The translations under genes and the position numbers were made by a program. From Flavobacteriales bacterium UBA3477 (lineage in GTDB: Bacteria > Bacteroidota > Bacteroidia > Flavobacteriales > Schleiferiaceae): a stretch of 37,097 nt of DNA. The DNA lies in assembly GCA_002378005.1 (NCBI GenBank), contig DFQY01000017.1, positions 6,917 through 44,013 of the forward strand, given 5' to 3'. Of the stretch, positions 1 to 7,169 are shown in pieces. Within the stretch, counting starts at the first letter, position 1. Each line of letters opens with the position of its first letter. Under the pieces are notes generated by a model, which was given only the letters and a program-made list of their open reading frames with translations, did not search any database and was not told the origin of the DNA.

Positions 1-1277
1 TTACCAATACATAGGTTCATCACTGCTCCAACGAATTCTGCACTGGTAATGATTTGCGCTTTAATGAACGGCTCCTCCATGTAATCCATCTTGGTTGGAT
101 CTGGGAAGTCGGTCGGGTTTTGTACCCAGATGGCTTGATCTGGATTCTTCTTCATGTAAGCTTTGTAGCTTACGTTCGGAACCGTAGTAATGACGGTCAT
201 ATTGAATTCTCGTTCGAGGCGCTCTTGGATGATCTCCATGTGGAGCATGCCTAAGAATCCACAACGGAATCCGAAACCAAGTGCTGCTGAGGTCTCCGCT
301 TCAAAAGTCAGCGAGGCATCGTTTAGCTGCAATTTTTCCAATGAGCTGCGAAGTTCTTCGAACTCCTCGGTATCTACAGGATAAATCCCCGCGAATACCA
401 TAGGCTTCACCTCTTCGAATCCAGAAATGGCCTCTGTAGCAGGGCTCGCAACAGCAGTGATCGTATCACCAACCTTAACTTCCTTGGCATCCTTAATTCC
501 AGAAATTATGTAGCCTACATCCCCTGTTTTAATTTCTTTGGCAGGCGATTGCTTGATCAAGTTGATTCCGATCTCATCGGCTTCATATTGCTTGCCGGTA
601 GCCATGAACTTCACCTTTTCACCACTCTTGATACTGCCGTTCACCACTTTAAAAATGGCTTCGATACCTCGGAATGGATTGTAGTGGCTGTCGAAAATCA
701 AGGCTTGTAATGGCGCATCTGGATCGCCAACTGGCGCTGGGACACGCTCGATGATGGCATCCAAAATCTCAGGGACTCCTTGTCCGGTTTTGGCCGAAGC
801 GTGGAGGATGTCCTCACGACTACAGCCGATAAGGTCGATGATTTGGTCTCCTACCTCTTCCGGGTTGGCTGAAGGGAGGTCAATCTTATTGAGGATAGGG
901 ATGATCTCTAAATCGTGCTCCAACGCTAGGTATAGGTTGGAGATGGTCTGAGCTTGGATACCCTGAGCGGCATCTACAATGAGAAGTGCTCCTTCACATG
1001 CCGCAATAGAACGAGAAACCTCGTAAGAGAAATCAACGTGTCCTGGCGTATCAATGAGGTTGAGCGTGTGCTTCACGCCGTCCTTTTGATAGTACATCTG
1101 TACGGCGTGAGATTTTATGGTAATCCCACGCTCGCGTTCGAGATCCATGTTGTCGAGGAGCTGGTCTTGTTTCTCACGGTCGGTCACACTTTGAGTAGCG
1201 TCCAACAATCTGTCTGCTAATGTGGACTTACCGTGGTCAATGTGTGCGATGATACAAAAGTTGCGGATGTGTTTCAT
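1..1277 (-). CDS. lepA: Elongation factor 4 (LepA), 3' end cut by the window
   Basis: Translational GTPase that acts on stalled or slowly initiating ribosomes (back-translocase / EF4). The 425 visible residues start at the ATG at 1277 with KHIRNFCIIAHIDHGKST, which contains the G1 P-loop (HIDHGKST). They then show RGITIKS (G2), DTPGHVDFSYEV (G3) and NKIDLPSA (G4), followed by domain II and the domain III signature GFRCGFLGMLHMEI. The NKID, rather than NKVD/NKCD, and the GFRCGFLG stretch separate LepA from EF-G and TypA. The family is near 600 residues, so about 170 C-terminal residues, including the LepA-specific CTD, lie left of the window. It follows the MmcQ-like gene by 16 bases. A perfect minus-10-type element (TATTTTTG) ends only 6 bases before the start codon. 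Confidence 0.97.
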   Translation of the reverse strand, partial: MKHIRNFCIIAHIDHGKSTLADRLLDATQSVTDREKQDQLLDNMDLERERGITIKSHAVQMYYQKDGVKHTLNLIDTPGHVDFSYEVSRSIAACEGALLIVDAAQGIQAQTISNLYLALEHDLEIIPILNKIDLPSANPEEVGDQIIDLIGCSREDILHASAKTGQGVPEILDAIIERVPAPVGDPDAPLQALIFDSHYNPFRGIEAIFKVVNGSIKSGEKVKFMATGKQYEADEIGINLIKQSPAKEIKTGDVGYIISGIKDAKEVKVGDTITAVASPATEAISGFEEVKPMVFAGIYPVDTEEFEELRSSLEKLQLNDASLTFEAETSAALGFGFRCGFLGMLHMEIIQERLEREFNMTVITTVPNVSYKAYMKKNPDQAIWVQNPTDFPDPTKMDYMEEPFIKAQIITSAEFVGAVMNLCIG

Positions 1278-1283
1278 AAGGGG

Positions 1284-1291
1284 CAAAAATA
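1284..1291 (-). promoter_or_regulatory. Putative -7 promoter element of lepA
   Basis: On the minus strand this reads TATTTTTG, an exact match to the Bacteroidota sigma-A -7 consensus TAnnTTTG. It is followed by C, as in the other candidates in this window. It ends 6 bases before the lepA ATG, so transcripts would have a leader of only a few bases or none. No TTG was found at the right distance for a -33 box. Confidence 0.45.
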
Positions 1292-1293
1292 AG

Positions 1294-1644
1294 CTATAAC
1301 CCGCCTTCTCGCACCTTCTTTGGTAGCTTTTGCCAAACGAGGTTGTAGCTGGTCTGAATCAGCTCTTGAATCAAGACTCTAGAAGCATATTCTTCTGCAA
1401 TAACGGTGTTCCAGTGCCGCTTGTTCATGTGGTAACCTGGGATGATCCAATGATGCTCTTCTCGAAGTTCAATGTTACGCTCGGGCACATTTTTTAAATT
1501 CATTCTGGCGGGCTGTTCGTCTAAGCTGAGGCTTGCAAACATCTTCCCGTGGACTTTAAAAATAAGCGTGTATTCATCGAACGGCAAGTGCTCCGTTGCT
1601 AGGGGTAAGGAGAGCGCGAAGTCGCGTAAGGATTCGTGATTCAT
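1294..1644 (-). CDS. MmcQ/YjbR family protein
   Basis: A 116-residue protein of the MmcQ/YjbR (CyaY-like fold) family, whose members are small double-wing proteins often labelled DNA-binding; the real function is unsettled. Visible family traits are the N-terminal helix (MNHESLRDFALSLP), the HLPFDEYTLIFKVHGKMFA strand pair, the LKNVPERNIELRE segment, and the PGYHMNKRHWNTV block, which is the most conserved part of the family. The length is normal. It is immediately upstream of lepA on the same strand (16-base gap), so the two are probably co-transcribed. Its start codon lies only 32 bases from the divergent acetyltransferase gene, so the two promoters must overlap. Confidence 0.85.
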   Translation of the reverse strand: MNHESLRDFALSLPLATEHLPFDEYTLIFKVHGKMFASLSLDEQPARMNLKNVPERNIELREEHHWIIPGYHMNKRHWNTVIAEEYASRVLIQELIQTSYNLVWQKLPKKVREGGL

Positions 1645-1664
1645 AGTACTTCAAAATACAACAC

Positions 1665-1672
1665 TATCTTAG
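1665..1672 (+). promoter_or_regulatory. Near-consensus -7 element of the CatA-like gene
   Basis: TATCTTAG matches TAnnTTTG at all but one defined position (TTAG instead of TTTG). It ends 4 bases before the ATG at 1677, again leaving almost no leader. It lies in a 32-base divergent intergenic region, which limits where a promoter could be. Confidence 0.25.
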
Positions 1673-1676
1673 TGGA

Positions 1677-2309
1677 ATGCAAAAGTCTTGGGACATCGAA
1701 AATTGGGACCGCAAATCCGCTTATGAATTCTTCCAAACCTTTGAAGATCCCTATGTGGGGATTCAGGTGAACCTGGATTGTACGGCCTTTGTGCAGCAGT
1801 GCAAAATGCATTCCTACAGCACGCACCATGCGTTGTTATATGCCGTGGTTAAGGCTGCGAACGCTTACGAGCCGATCCGTTTACGCAGGACTGCCGACGG
1901 TGTGGCATTGCACGATGCCATTGATATTGGTTGTTCGGTGATGCAGCGGGGAACGAAAGCCTTTGTCTTTGCCTATTATCCTTGGATTGAAGGGGAATCT
2001 GTGTCCGATTTCATTTTCCGCGCCCAACAAATCACTGTACAAGCGGCTGAAGGCATCCCATTTGAAGATAGGCCAGAGCGTACCAACTTGATATACGGGA
2101 CTACCTTACCATGGCTTTCCTTTACCGGGTTTAAGCACCCTCGCAAAGGCGGAAATCACAGTGTCCCAAAGATTGTTCTGGGTAAGGTTACCGCTCAAGC
2201 AGGCCGATACATACTACCTTTCCAACTCGAGGTTGACCATGCCTTGATGGACGGCATCCACATGAGCGAGTATTTAGAGCTCCTTCAGAAAAATTTAAAT
2301 CGGCTCTAA
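1677..2309 (+). CDS. CatA-like acetyltransferase (chloramphenicol acetyltransferase family)
   Basis: A 210-residue member of the type A chloramphenicol/xenobiotic acetyltransferase family, acetyl-CoA-dependent O-acetyltransferases that act as trimers. The catalytic signature HxxxDG is present as DHALMDGIH (His188, Asp192). The N-terminal NWDRKSAYEFFQTFEDP corresponds to the family WxRxxxFxxF opening, and LPWLSFTGFKH matches the conserved core strand. The length equals classical CATs (about 210-220). The gene stands alone between lepA/mmcQ and the trmB group, with no mobile-element remains nearby. It is therefore probably a chromosomal family member of unknown substrate rather than a recently acquired resistance gene. 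Its last 15 bases overlap the 3' end of the convergent alkyltransferase-like gene, and no terminator is visible between them. Confidence 0.88.
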   Translation: MQKSWDIENWDRKSAYEFFQTFEDPYVGIQVNLDCTAFVQQCKMHSYSTHHALLYAVVKAANAYEPIRLRRTADGVALHDAIDIGCSVMQRGTKAFVFAYYPWIEGESVSDFIFRAQQITVQAAEGIPFEDRPERTNLIYGTTLPWLSFTGFKHPRKGGNHSVPKIVLGKVTAQAGRYILPFQLEVDHALMDGIHMSEYLELLQKNLNRL

Positions 2310-2645
2310 GAAATCTTTCTGATCAAGGTGTTCCATGGGGTCCCAGACCAATTCCTCAAAGTTTTGAATCTCATCGTCGATCACTGTGATTCCCTCGCTG
2401 GCGAGTAAATCTTCCATCACAGTGCTACCGCAGAAAAAGTGTTTGCCGGTAAGCAGTCCTTTGCGGTTGACCACGCGGTGTGCTGGAACGCTGGGATCGT
2501 TGTGCGAAGCATTCATTGCATAGCCTACGACACGTGCCGATCTCCCGGTACCTAAGAAGCGTGCAATGTGACCGTAGGTGCTCACGCGCCCCTCGGGGAT
2601 GAGGCGGACGACGCGGTACACTCGGTCAAAGAACTCGCTGGCCAT
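2295..2645 (-). CDS. Alkyltransferase-like protein (ATL, MGMT family without the acceptor cysteine)
   Basis: A 116-residue protein with the O6-alkylguanine-DNA alkyltransferase C-terminal fold: VSTYGHIARFLGTGRSARVVGYAM is the helix-turn-helix/arginine-finger block, followed by the active-site loop SVPAHRVVNRKG. The MGMT loop is PCHR, but here it is PAHR (Ala55), so the protein cannot take up an alkyl group. Known ATL proteins bind O6-alkylguanine lesions and hand them to nucleotide excision repair. I start it at MASEFF (2645), not at the longer upstream frame, because homology begins there and this start sits one base past the trmB stop. That spacing implies coupling to trmB. The 3' end overlaps the acetyltransferase gene by 15 bases. 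Confidence 0.88.
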   Translation of the reverse strand: MASEFFDRVYRVVRLIPEGRVSTYGHIARFLGTGRSARVVGYAMNASHNDPSVPAHRVVNRKGLLTGKHFFCGSTVMEDLLASEGITVIDDEIQNFEELVWDPMEHLDQKDFLEPI

Positions 2646-2646
2646 T

Positions 2647-3360
2647 TTATTTCTTGAAGTTGGCCCAATGTGCCATGGCATCTTCAATGCCGTCAAGCTT
2701 GAAGCGCAGGTAGGTCGTTGCCTTTCCTTGTGCCAGCCACATGCTTTCATAGTGAGTGACTACATCGAAAAGGATGCCTTCGTTGGGTAAGATTTGTTCG
2801 TGGATGTTGTGGTAAGCTTCCTCAACTTCAAGCCCGAGCATTTGAACGATGCCGTGGGTGTAGCCGTGGAGGTATTCGCTATCACATTTGAGGTTAACGG
2901 TCCCGCCCGGCTTTAGGAATTTGCGGTAGCGCATTAGAAATTCCGGATGGGACAGACGGTGCTTAGCACGCTTGTATTTAATCTGTGGATCTGGGAAGGT
3001 AATCCAGATTTCGTCTACCTCGTTGGGGCCAAAACACTGGTCAATCCAGTCGATGCGGGTGCGCAGGAAACCCACATTGTTTAATCCTTCCTCGGTAGCA
3101 GTTTTCGCTCCGCGCCACAGACGAGCGCCTTTGATGTCGACTCCAATGTGGTTTTTATCGGGATTTCTACGGGCCAATTCAACCGTGTATTCACCTTTCC
3201 CACAGCCCAATTCTAGCACGAGGCCATTGCTGTTACTGAATTGGTCCTTTGCCCAATTTCCTTTGAGTGGTAAACCGTTGCGTGCCTCTTCTGAGCTAGG
3301 CTCAACGACGCAGGACATCTGCTCGTTTTCGCGAAATTTTCGGAGTTTGTCTTTTCCCAT
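2647..3360 (-). CDS. trmB: tRNA (guanine-N7-)-methyltransferase
   Basis: Methylates N7 of G46 in the tRNA variable loop, using SAM. The 237-residue protein has the class I methyltransferase motif I LELGCGKGEY, then the family signature IWITFPDPQIKYKRAKHRL with the PDP substrate motif and basic residues, and GGTVNLKCDSEY, matching the family's LKTD block. The start is MGKDKLRKF at 3360. The frame continues upstream to 3387, but that extension is not family-like and would overlap the upstream YdeI-like gene's stop. A perfect TACTTTTG element ends 4 bases before the chosen ATG. The gene is followed by the ATL gene after a one-base gap. Confidence 0.95.
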   Translation of the reverse strand: MGKDKLRKFRENEQMSCVVEPSSEEARNGLPLKGNWAKDQFSNSNGLVLELGCGKGEYTVELARRNPDKNHIGVDIKGARLWRGAKTATEEGLNNVGFLRTRIDWIDQCFGPNEVDEIWITFPDPQIKYKRAKHRLSHPEFLMRYRKFLKPGGTVNLKCDSEYLHGYTHGIVQMLGLEVEEAYHNIHEQILPNEGILFDVVTHYESMWLAQGKATTYLRFKLDGIEDAMAHWANFKK

Positions 3361-3364
3361 GCGG

Positions 3365-3372
3365 CAAAAGTA
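3365..3372 (-). promoter_or_regulatory. Putative -7 promoter element of trmB
   Basis: The minus strand reads TACTTTTG, an exact fit to TAnnTTTG, followed by CCGC and the ATG at 3360. Initiation would give a leaderless or nearly leaderless trmB message. No clear -33 TTG is found at the usual spacing. Confidence 0.4.
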
Positions 3373-3376
3373 GTGG

Positions 3377-4000
3377 TCAATATTCATTAAACCCTTTTCC
3401 CGCGTAAATCTTCGGGATGCATTTATTAATGCGGTTGAGCTGGGTTTGTTCTTGTTTGGCGCTCCCCACGTGGAGGATATAACTTCTTTGACGTCCCGGG
3501 GTCAAGAGGTCCCAAGCTCCTCGGAGTAGAGAATCGTTTTCCAACCAATGGGCCAAGGTTTCCGGCATAGATTCGCGCTCTGTGGGTTTAGGAACTTTGG
3601 CACCGCTTTTCTCAAGTTCGATGGCTTCGGCGATGTAGGCGTGGATGTGCGGTTCTAATTCACTTACCTGGGCACCCGAAGTGATTTTTAGATGGCGTGC
3701 GACATTGGAATTGGACCCTGCAGGTACTAATATTTTTGCATCATCCTGAAGGAGAACGCCTTTGAAAAAGCTAATGCCGCAGCTATCCTTGAAGGAATAG
3801 ATCATGGCGACATTTTTCCCTTTCAGGGTGTAGGTCGGCTGGCCCCATTTCGCTTCCTCCTCCAGCCCACTTTGGAGCATAATCTCTCTCAACAGCACCA
3901 GTGTATCAGCCCATGTGCGCACCTTGCATTGTTCTGTACCGTGGAGGGAGCAACGTCCACAGCCGTCGATAAAATAGTCGTTCGGGTCCTTGATCATCAT
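3377..4000 (-). CDS. YdeI/OmdA-like protein with DUF1801 domain
   Basis: A 207-residue soluble protein combining a DUF1801-type CyaY-like fold (residues about 25-120, with EEEAKWGQPTYTLKGKNVAMI) and the C-terminal YdeI/OmdA helical segment (about 135-205, with LTPGRQRSYILHVGSAKQ and RINKCIPKIYAGKGFNE). The IxKCIPKIxxGKG ending is the family hallmark. Members are bacteriocin-protection/YdeI-like by name, but the biochemical role is not established. The N-terminus has a C..C...H...C arrangement (CGRCSLHGTEQC, residues 14-25) that could bind a metal; this is my inference. It is separated by three bases from the upstream CYTH gene, so the two are in one operon. A second ATG follows the first directly. 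Confidence 0.85.
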   Translation of the reverse strand: MMIKDPNDYFIDGCGRCSLHGTEQCKVRTWADTLVLLREIMLQSGLEEEAKWGQPTYTLKGKNVAMIYSFKDSCGISFFKGVLLQDDAKILVPAGSNSNVARHLKITSGAQVSELEPHIHAYIAEAIELEKSGAKVPKPTERESMPETLAHWLENDSLLRGAWDLLTPGRQRSYILHVGSAKQEQTQLNRINKCIPKIYAGKGFNEY

Positions 4001-4003
4001 GGC

Positions 4004-4468
4004 TTACCAATTTTTATACGGCACCAAACTCAGTGAAGAATTGGAGTACCTTCGGTCTCCGCTGACTTCCTCGCCCAACCACTCCGGTCGAACGAATTCC
4101 TCATCCTCACGGCTGAGCTCAATTTCGGCCACTTCGAGGCCCTCATTGGCCCCTTCGAAAATATCCACTTCCCAAAGATGCTCCTCGTGCTCTACGAAAT
4201 ATCGTCGTTTTTGAATGGGGGGATGCTCACACATCTTCAGCAATGCGGCCGCCTCGTCTTTCGGGATTTCATATTCAAACTCATCCCGGCTGAGGCCGAC
4301 GGTCAATCCTTTGATGGTCAAAAACCCATGGGTGTCGGTCTCGCGTACTCGGACGGTGCGCTCGGGATCATAGCTGAGGTAGCCTTGCGCGAAAAAACGC
4401 GAACGTTGCACGCCGGCTTTCCAACCATCGTTGGCGATTAAAAACTTACGTTCGATTTCCTTGGGCAT
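4004..4468 (-). CDS. CYTH domain protein (inorganic triphosphatase-like)
   Basis: A 154-residue protein of the CYTH/triphosphate tunnel metalloenzyme family, which hydrolyses tripolyphosphate or other triphosphates in the cytosol with Mg2+. It opens with the diagnostic ExExK motif (EIERKFL; Glu4, Glu6, Lys8). Further charged tunnel strands follow: RTVRVRETD, GFLTIKG, EFEYEIPKDEA, WEVDIFEG and VAEIELSREDEEF, with alternating Arg/Lys and Glu residues. The length is typical of short bacterial CYTH proteins without a CHAD domain. It lies three bases after the RluA-type gene and three bases before the YdeI-like gene, so the three are probably read from one message. Confidence 0.9.
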   Translation of the reverse strand: MPKEIERKFLIANDGWKAGVQRSRFFAQGYLSYDPERTVRVRETDTHGFLTIKGLTVGLSRDEFEYEIPKDEAAALLKMCEHPPIQKRRYFVEHEEHLWEVDIFEGANEGLEVAEIELSREDEEFVRPEWLGEEVSGDRRYSNSSLSLVPYKNW

Positions 4469-4471
4469 GCG

Positions 4472-6142
4472 TTAGAAATTTGGGGCCACCTCGAATGAAA
4501 TTTCTTCTTTGGTGGTCGGATGTATAAAACTAATGGCTGCAGCGTGAAGATGCAATCTATTGGCCGGTATCCCATATAGTTCGTCTCCAAAAATTGGGGT
4601 GTGGAGCCCGTCCGGATGTGCACAATGAACGCGCAACTGGTGCGTTCTCCCGGTCACGGGAAAAAGCGCCATGCGCGTCTTGCCATTGTTGCGCTCGAGC
4701 ACTTTCCAATGGGTGGTGGCGGGCTTGCCGTGCTCGTGACACACCATTTGGCGCGGAAGATCGTAATAGTCGGGGCGCAAGGGGAGCTCGATGGTGCCCT
4801 CATCGCCTTCTACGAGTCCATCAAGCACGGCGATGTAATGCTTTTTCAGTATTCTTTTTATGAACTGCTTTTGAACGAATTTATGAGCTTGCGGATTCTT
4901 GGCAAAGACCAAAATTCCAGAGGTGGACATATCTAATCTATGTAGGAGCACACTCCCAGTCGCTTCCGGATAGAGGGCCTTTATTCGGGTCAAAGCGGAA
5001 TCTTCGATGTCCTTCCCGGGCACGGATAACATGACTTCGGGCTTGTTCACTACCACCAAATCCTTGTCGTCATAAATAATGGGCAACTCCGCCCCATCAC
5101 TCCAGCTTAAAAGGGGATTAGGTTCGACCTCCACGCCCTCGAGCATGTGTCCAAGTATCGGACGGCATCGACTATTGCAAGAAGGGTAGAAGAGGCCCTG
5201 TTTGCGCACCTCATTCTTCGGCTCCTTGCCCCACCAAAACTCGCCCATACATACGGGTTCATATCCCTTTAGGTAGGCATATTGCAAGAGTTTCGGCGCG
5301 CTACAATCTCCAGCCCCAGATGGCGGTTGCTGCGTTTCGAAATCCGGAAAGAGGTCCTTGATATCTTTGCGCTCGCCGTGGGCATTGAGGAACTGGTATT
5401 GCTCAAAAATCCAAGCTTGGAGGGCATTGCTTTTGGCTCGTCTTTCCTGTTTTAATTGGTCCAATTTAGTTTGCCAAGCCCCCACTTCTTCTCGCAGTTT
5501 CTCCAGCTCTTCCTTTTGATGAAAGGCGAACTTTTTGAACTGCAACTGGGTCGAAATACTTTCTGAGGTCAATGCCGTATTAAAGCGTTCAAAAGCTTCC
5601 GCATCCATGCTCGCATTCGCGGCTTCACGTCGTTGTTTACGGTCGAGCTTTTCTTCTTTTAATTGGCGCCTACCATCGCTCAACACCTGCTCTACGCGAA
5701 CTTCCTCCTCTTTCAAGAACGCCTTCAACCGCACAAATTCAGGATCGCGTTTCAAAGCCTCAATGGCCTCGGTCATTTTATTTAGCTCCGCTTCCCCAAG
5801 CTTGTATTCGGTGTGGGCCGCGTGAATATCAGCCACAGCCGGGACCATCCACTCCGGACGCGGCCCATTCAACTTCCCAGAATAAGCCGGCAGGTAGCCC
5901 AAGCTTCCTTCGGAATTTTTGACAACCAAAACGCCGAGCATTTTACCTGCTACGGCATCACCCCCCAAGAGTTCTTCGGAAAGGGTGGTGTCGCTTTGCA
6001 GTTGTTGTTGCAGATGCTCGGCAGCGGCCACGACGAGCGGGTGTGGGGTGTAGAAAAACGGATAGGTAAAGGCTGTCGGTGGCTGCGGCGCTTCACCGTC
6101 GGGTAGGTGGTGCAAAAAGTCTGTAATGAAGCAGGGGTCCAT
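4472..6142 (-). CDS. Large RluA-family pseudouridine synthase with N-terminal coiled-coil region
   Basis: A 556-residue protein; its C-terminal 220 residues are an RluA-type pseudouridine synthase. Visible are IIYDDKDLVVVNKPEVMLSVPGK, the catalytic motif HRLDMSTSGILVFAKN (catalytic Asp404), the RGTIELPLRPD-like strand, and the GRTHQLRVHCAHP block. The first 330 residues are unlike RluA/C/D: no S4 domain is seen. Instead there is a region of about 130-260 dense in Lys, Glu and Arg that should form a long coiled coil, then a short Cys-containing segment (CNSRCRPILGHML). The protein is about twice the usual length. Long RluA-type proteins of this layout occur in Bacteroidota and some gammaproteobacteria; the RNA target is unknown to me. 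An exact -7 match lies 18 bases upstream. Confidence 0.9.
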   Translation of the reverse strand: MDPCFITDFLHHLPDGEAPQPPTAFTYPFFYTPHPLVVAAAEHLQQQLQSDTTLSEELLGGDAVAGKMLGVLVVKNSEGSLGYLPAYSGKLNGPRPEWMVPAVADIHAAHTEYKLGEAELNKMTEAIEALKRDPEFVRLKAFLKEEEVRVEQVLSDGRRQLKEEKLDRKQRREAANASMDAEAFERFNTALTSESISTQLQFKKFAFHQKEELEKLREEVGAWQTKLDQLKQERRAKSNALQAWIFEQYQFLNAHGERKDIKDLFPDFETQQPPSGAGDCSAPKLLQYAYLKGYEPVCMGEFWWGKEPKNEVRKQGLFYPSCNSRCRPILGHMLEGVEVEPNPLLSWSDGAELPIIYDDKDLVVVNKPEVMLSVPGKDIEDSALTRIKALYPEATGSVLLHRLDMSTSGILVFAKNPQAHKFVQKQFIKRILKKHYIAVLDGLVEGDEGTIELPLRPDYYDLPRQMVCHEHGKPATTHWKVLERNNGKTRMALFPVTGRTHQLRVHCAHPDGLHTPIFGDELYGIPANRLHLHAAAISFIHPTTKEEISFEVAPNF

Positions 6143-6159
6143 AGCGCGAAAGTCTAGGA

Positions 6160-6167
6160 CAAAAATA
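6160..6167 (-). promoter_or_regulatory. Putative -7 element upstream of the RluA-type gene
   Basis: The minus strand reads TATTTTTG, an exact TAnnTTTG match, in the 56-base gap between the DUF2490 gene and the pseudouridine synthase start at 6142. It could start a separate transcript for the 3' half of this long gene run. No -33 box at standard spacing was found. Confidence 0.35.
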
Positions 6168-6198
6168 GGAGTTCACGACAGAAGTTTCTCCCCTTGGA

Positions 6199-6840
6199 TC
6201 AAGTATCAAATATCAACCCGAACTGCAGGTACTGTTTGGTGGTAGATCCAACCGTTTGCAGTAGGTAGCCCAATTGAAATTGAATATTTGACGCGTACTT
6301 ATAGCCCACTCCCCCGTAGAGACGATTGCGGTCAAAATTGGTTTCTCCCGGTTGCAGGAAAATCTCATCATAGATGCTCAAATAATAGGTGCCTACCTCG
6401 ATGGATGCTGTGTTAATCGGGTAAAACAGCATGCCACGGTAGCGGTACCGAGTTTTGAAGTCGCTTTCAATCCAGCGTTGCTCGTAACGGAAGCGATGCT
6501 CAAGCTTGGCTTTTCCGAAATAGGTTGAGGTAATGAGTTGTTGCCATATCCGATGCTCCTCAACCTCAGGTCCTATACGCGAACTCTGAAATTCATGATT
6601 GGTAATGTTCGCATAGCCACCCGTGAGCAGGAGCCCATTGTCGAACTTATAATTTACCCCGGTACGGAGGAGGAGCTGTTCGAGTTGAGGTTGCACGGAG
6701 TAATTACGGTGTTGTGCCTCGGTATGGATGCTCCAATGATTGTTGATTTTGTTCGTTCCGAAATACATCATCCAATTGCCCAAATCAGATTGAGCAAAGG
6801 CGGTACTCGTGCAGCACAAGAGTATGATTAGCCAGCGCAT
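6199..6840 (-). CDS. DUF2490 family outer-membrane protein
   Basis: A 213-residue exported protein starting at MRWLIILLCC (6840). It has a short signal peptide (LIILLCCTSTAFAQ), followed by LGNWMMYFGTNKINNHWSIHTEAQHR, the typical opening of DUF2490 proteins. The rest alternates hydrophobic and aromatic/polar residues (LLLTGGYANI, LEHRFRYEQRWI, IQFQLGYLLQTVG), and the C-terminus is LQFGLIFDT. This pattern is expected for an 8-12 strand beta-barrel in the outer membrane. Function is unknown. An in-frame start further upstream (6882) would extend the N-terminus without homology and overlap the preceding gene's stop, so I use 6840. It follows a small membrane protein gene by 38 bases. Confidence 0.8.
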   Translation of the reverse strand: MRWLIILLCCTSTAFAQSDLGNWMMYFGTNKINNHWSIHTEAQHRNYSVQPQLEQLLLRTGVNYKFDNGLLLTGGYANITNHEFQSSRIGPEVEEHRIWQQLITSTYFGKAKLEHRFRYEQRWIESDFKTRYRYRGMLFYPINTASIEVGTYYLSIYDEIFLQPGETNFDRNRLYGGVGYKYASNIQFQLGYLLQTVGSTTKQYLQFGLIFDT

Positions 6841-6878
6841 AAAAAGTGTGTTAGTTTCCCAAGAATATAGGGAATTTA

Positions 6879-7169
6879 TCAATACTTCGAAAGAAAGTCT
6901 AAGGCCGAGTTGGCCAGAATCAATACCAAGATGAGGGTGATGATCAGGCTGAGAAATAGTGCGATGAATTGTTGACGTTTGCGCTGAGAGGCTCGGGTCT
7001 TGATTTCAGATTTTATGGTGTCCAATTCTTCTTTGCTCACCTTCTTATCGTGGGTCGGCGCGCTCCCAAATCCAGCCTTGTGTTCTTTGTCAAATACCTT
7101 CGTGCGCTTTGCTAGCGTATTGTTTTTGATCGAGCTGACCATGGCAGCTACAGCACCGCCCCAACTCAT
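6879..7169 (-). CDS. Small single-pass membrane protein of unknown function
   Basis: A 96-residue protein with a conserved-looking N-terminus (MSWGGAVAAMVSSIKNN), a charged, lysine-rich middle (residues 20-65, probably helical), and one hydrophobic segment near residues 67-88 (FIALFLSLIITLILVLILA) ending in a short tail (NSALDFLSKY). The predicted topology is a cytoplasmic N-terminus with a C-terminal anchor. The start overlaps the recJ stop by four bases (ATGA), indicating translational coupling to recJ. I have the impression that similar proteins starting MSWGGAV occur in other Bacteroidota, but I know no assigned function. Confidence 0.75.
   Translation of the reverse strand: MSWGGAVAAMVSSIKNNTLAKRTKVFDKEHKAGFGSAPTHDKKVSKEELDTIKSEIKTRASQRKRQQFIALFLSLIITLILVLILANSALDFLSKY

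Noticed and set aside
1677..2309. CatA-like gene as an acquired antibiotic-resistance gene
   Set aside because: No mobile-element remains or unusual neighbours are seen; many such family members are chromosomal with unknown substrates. Activity cannot be judged from sequence.
2646..2750. N-terminal extension of the ATL protein
   Set aside because: It lies in the trmB coding region in another frame; homology starts at MASEFF.
4594..4936. Plus-strand open frames within the pseudouridine synthase gene
   Set aside because: They mirror conserved catalytic coding sequence on the other strand and have no recognisable family features.
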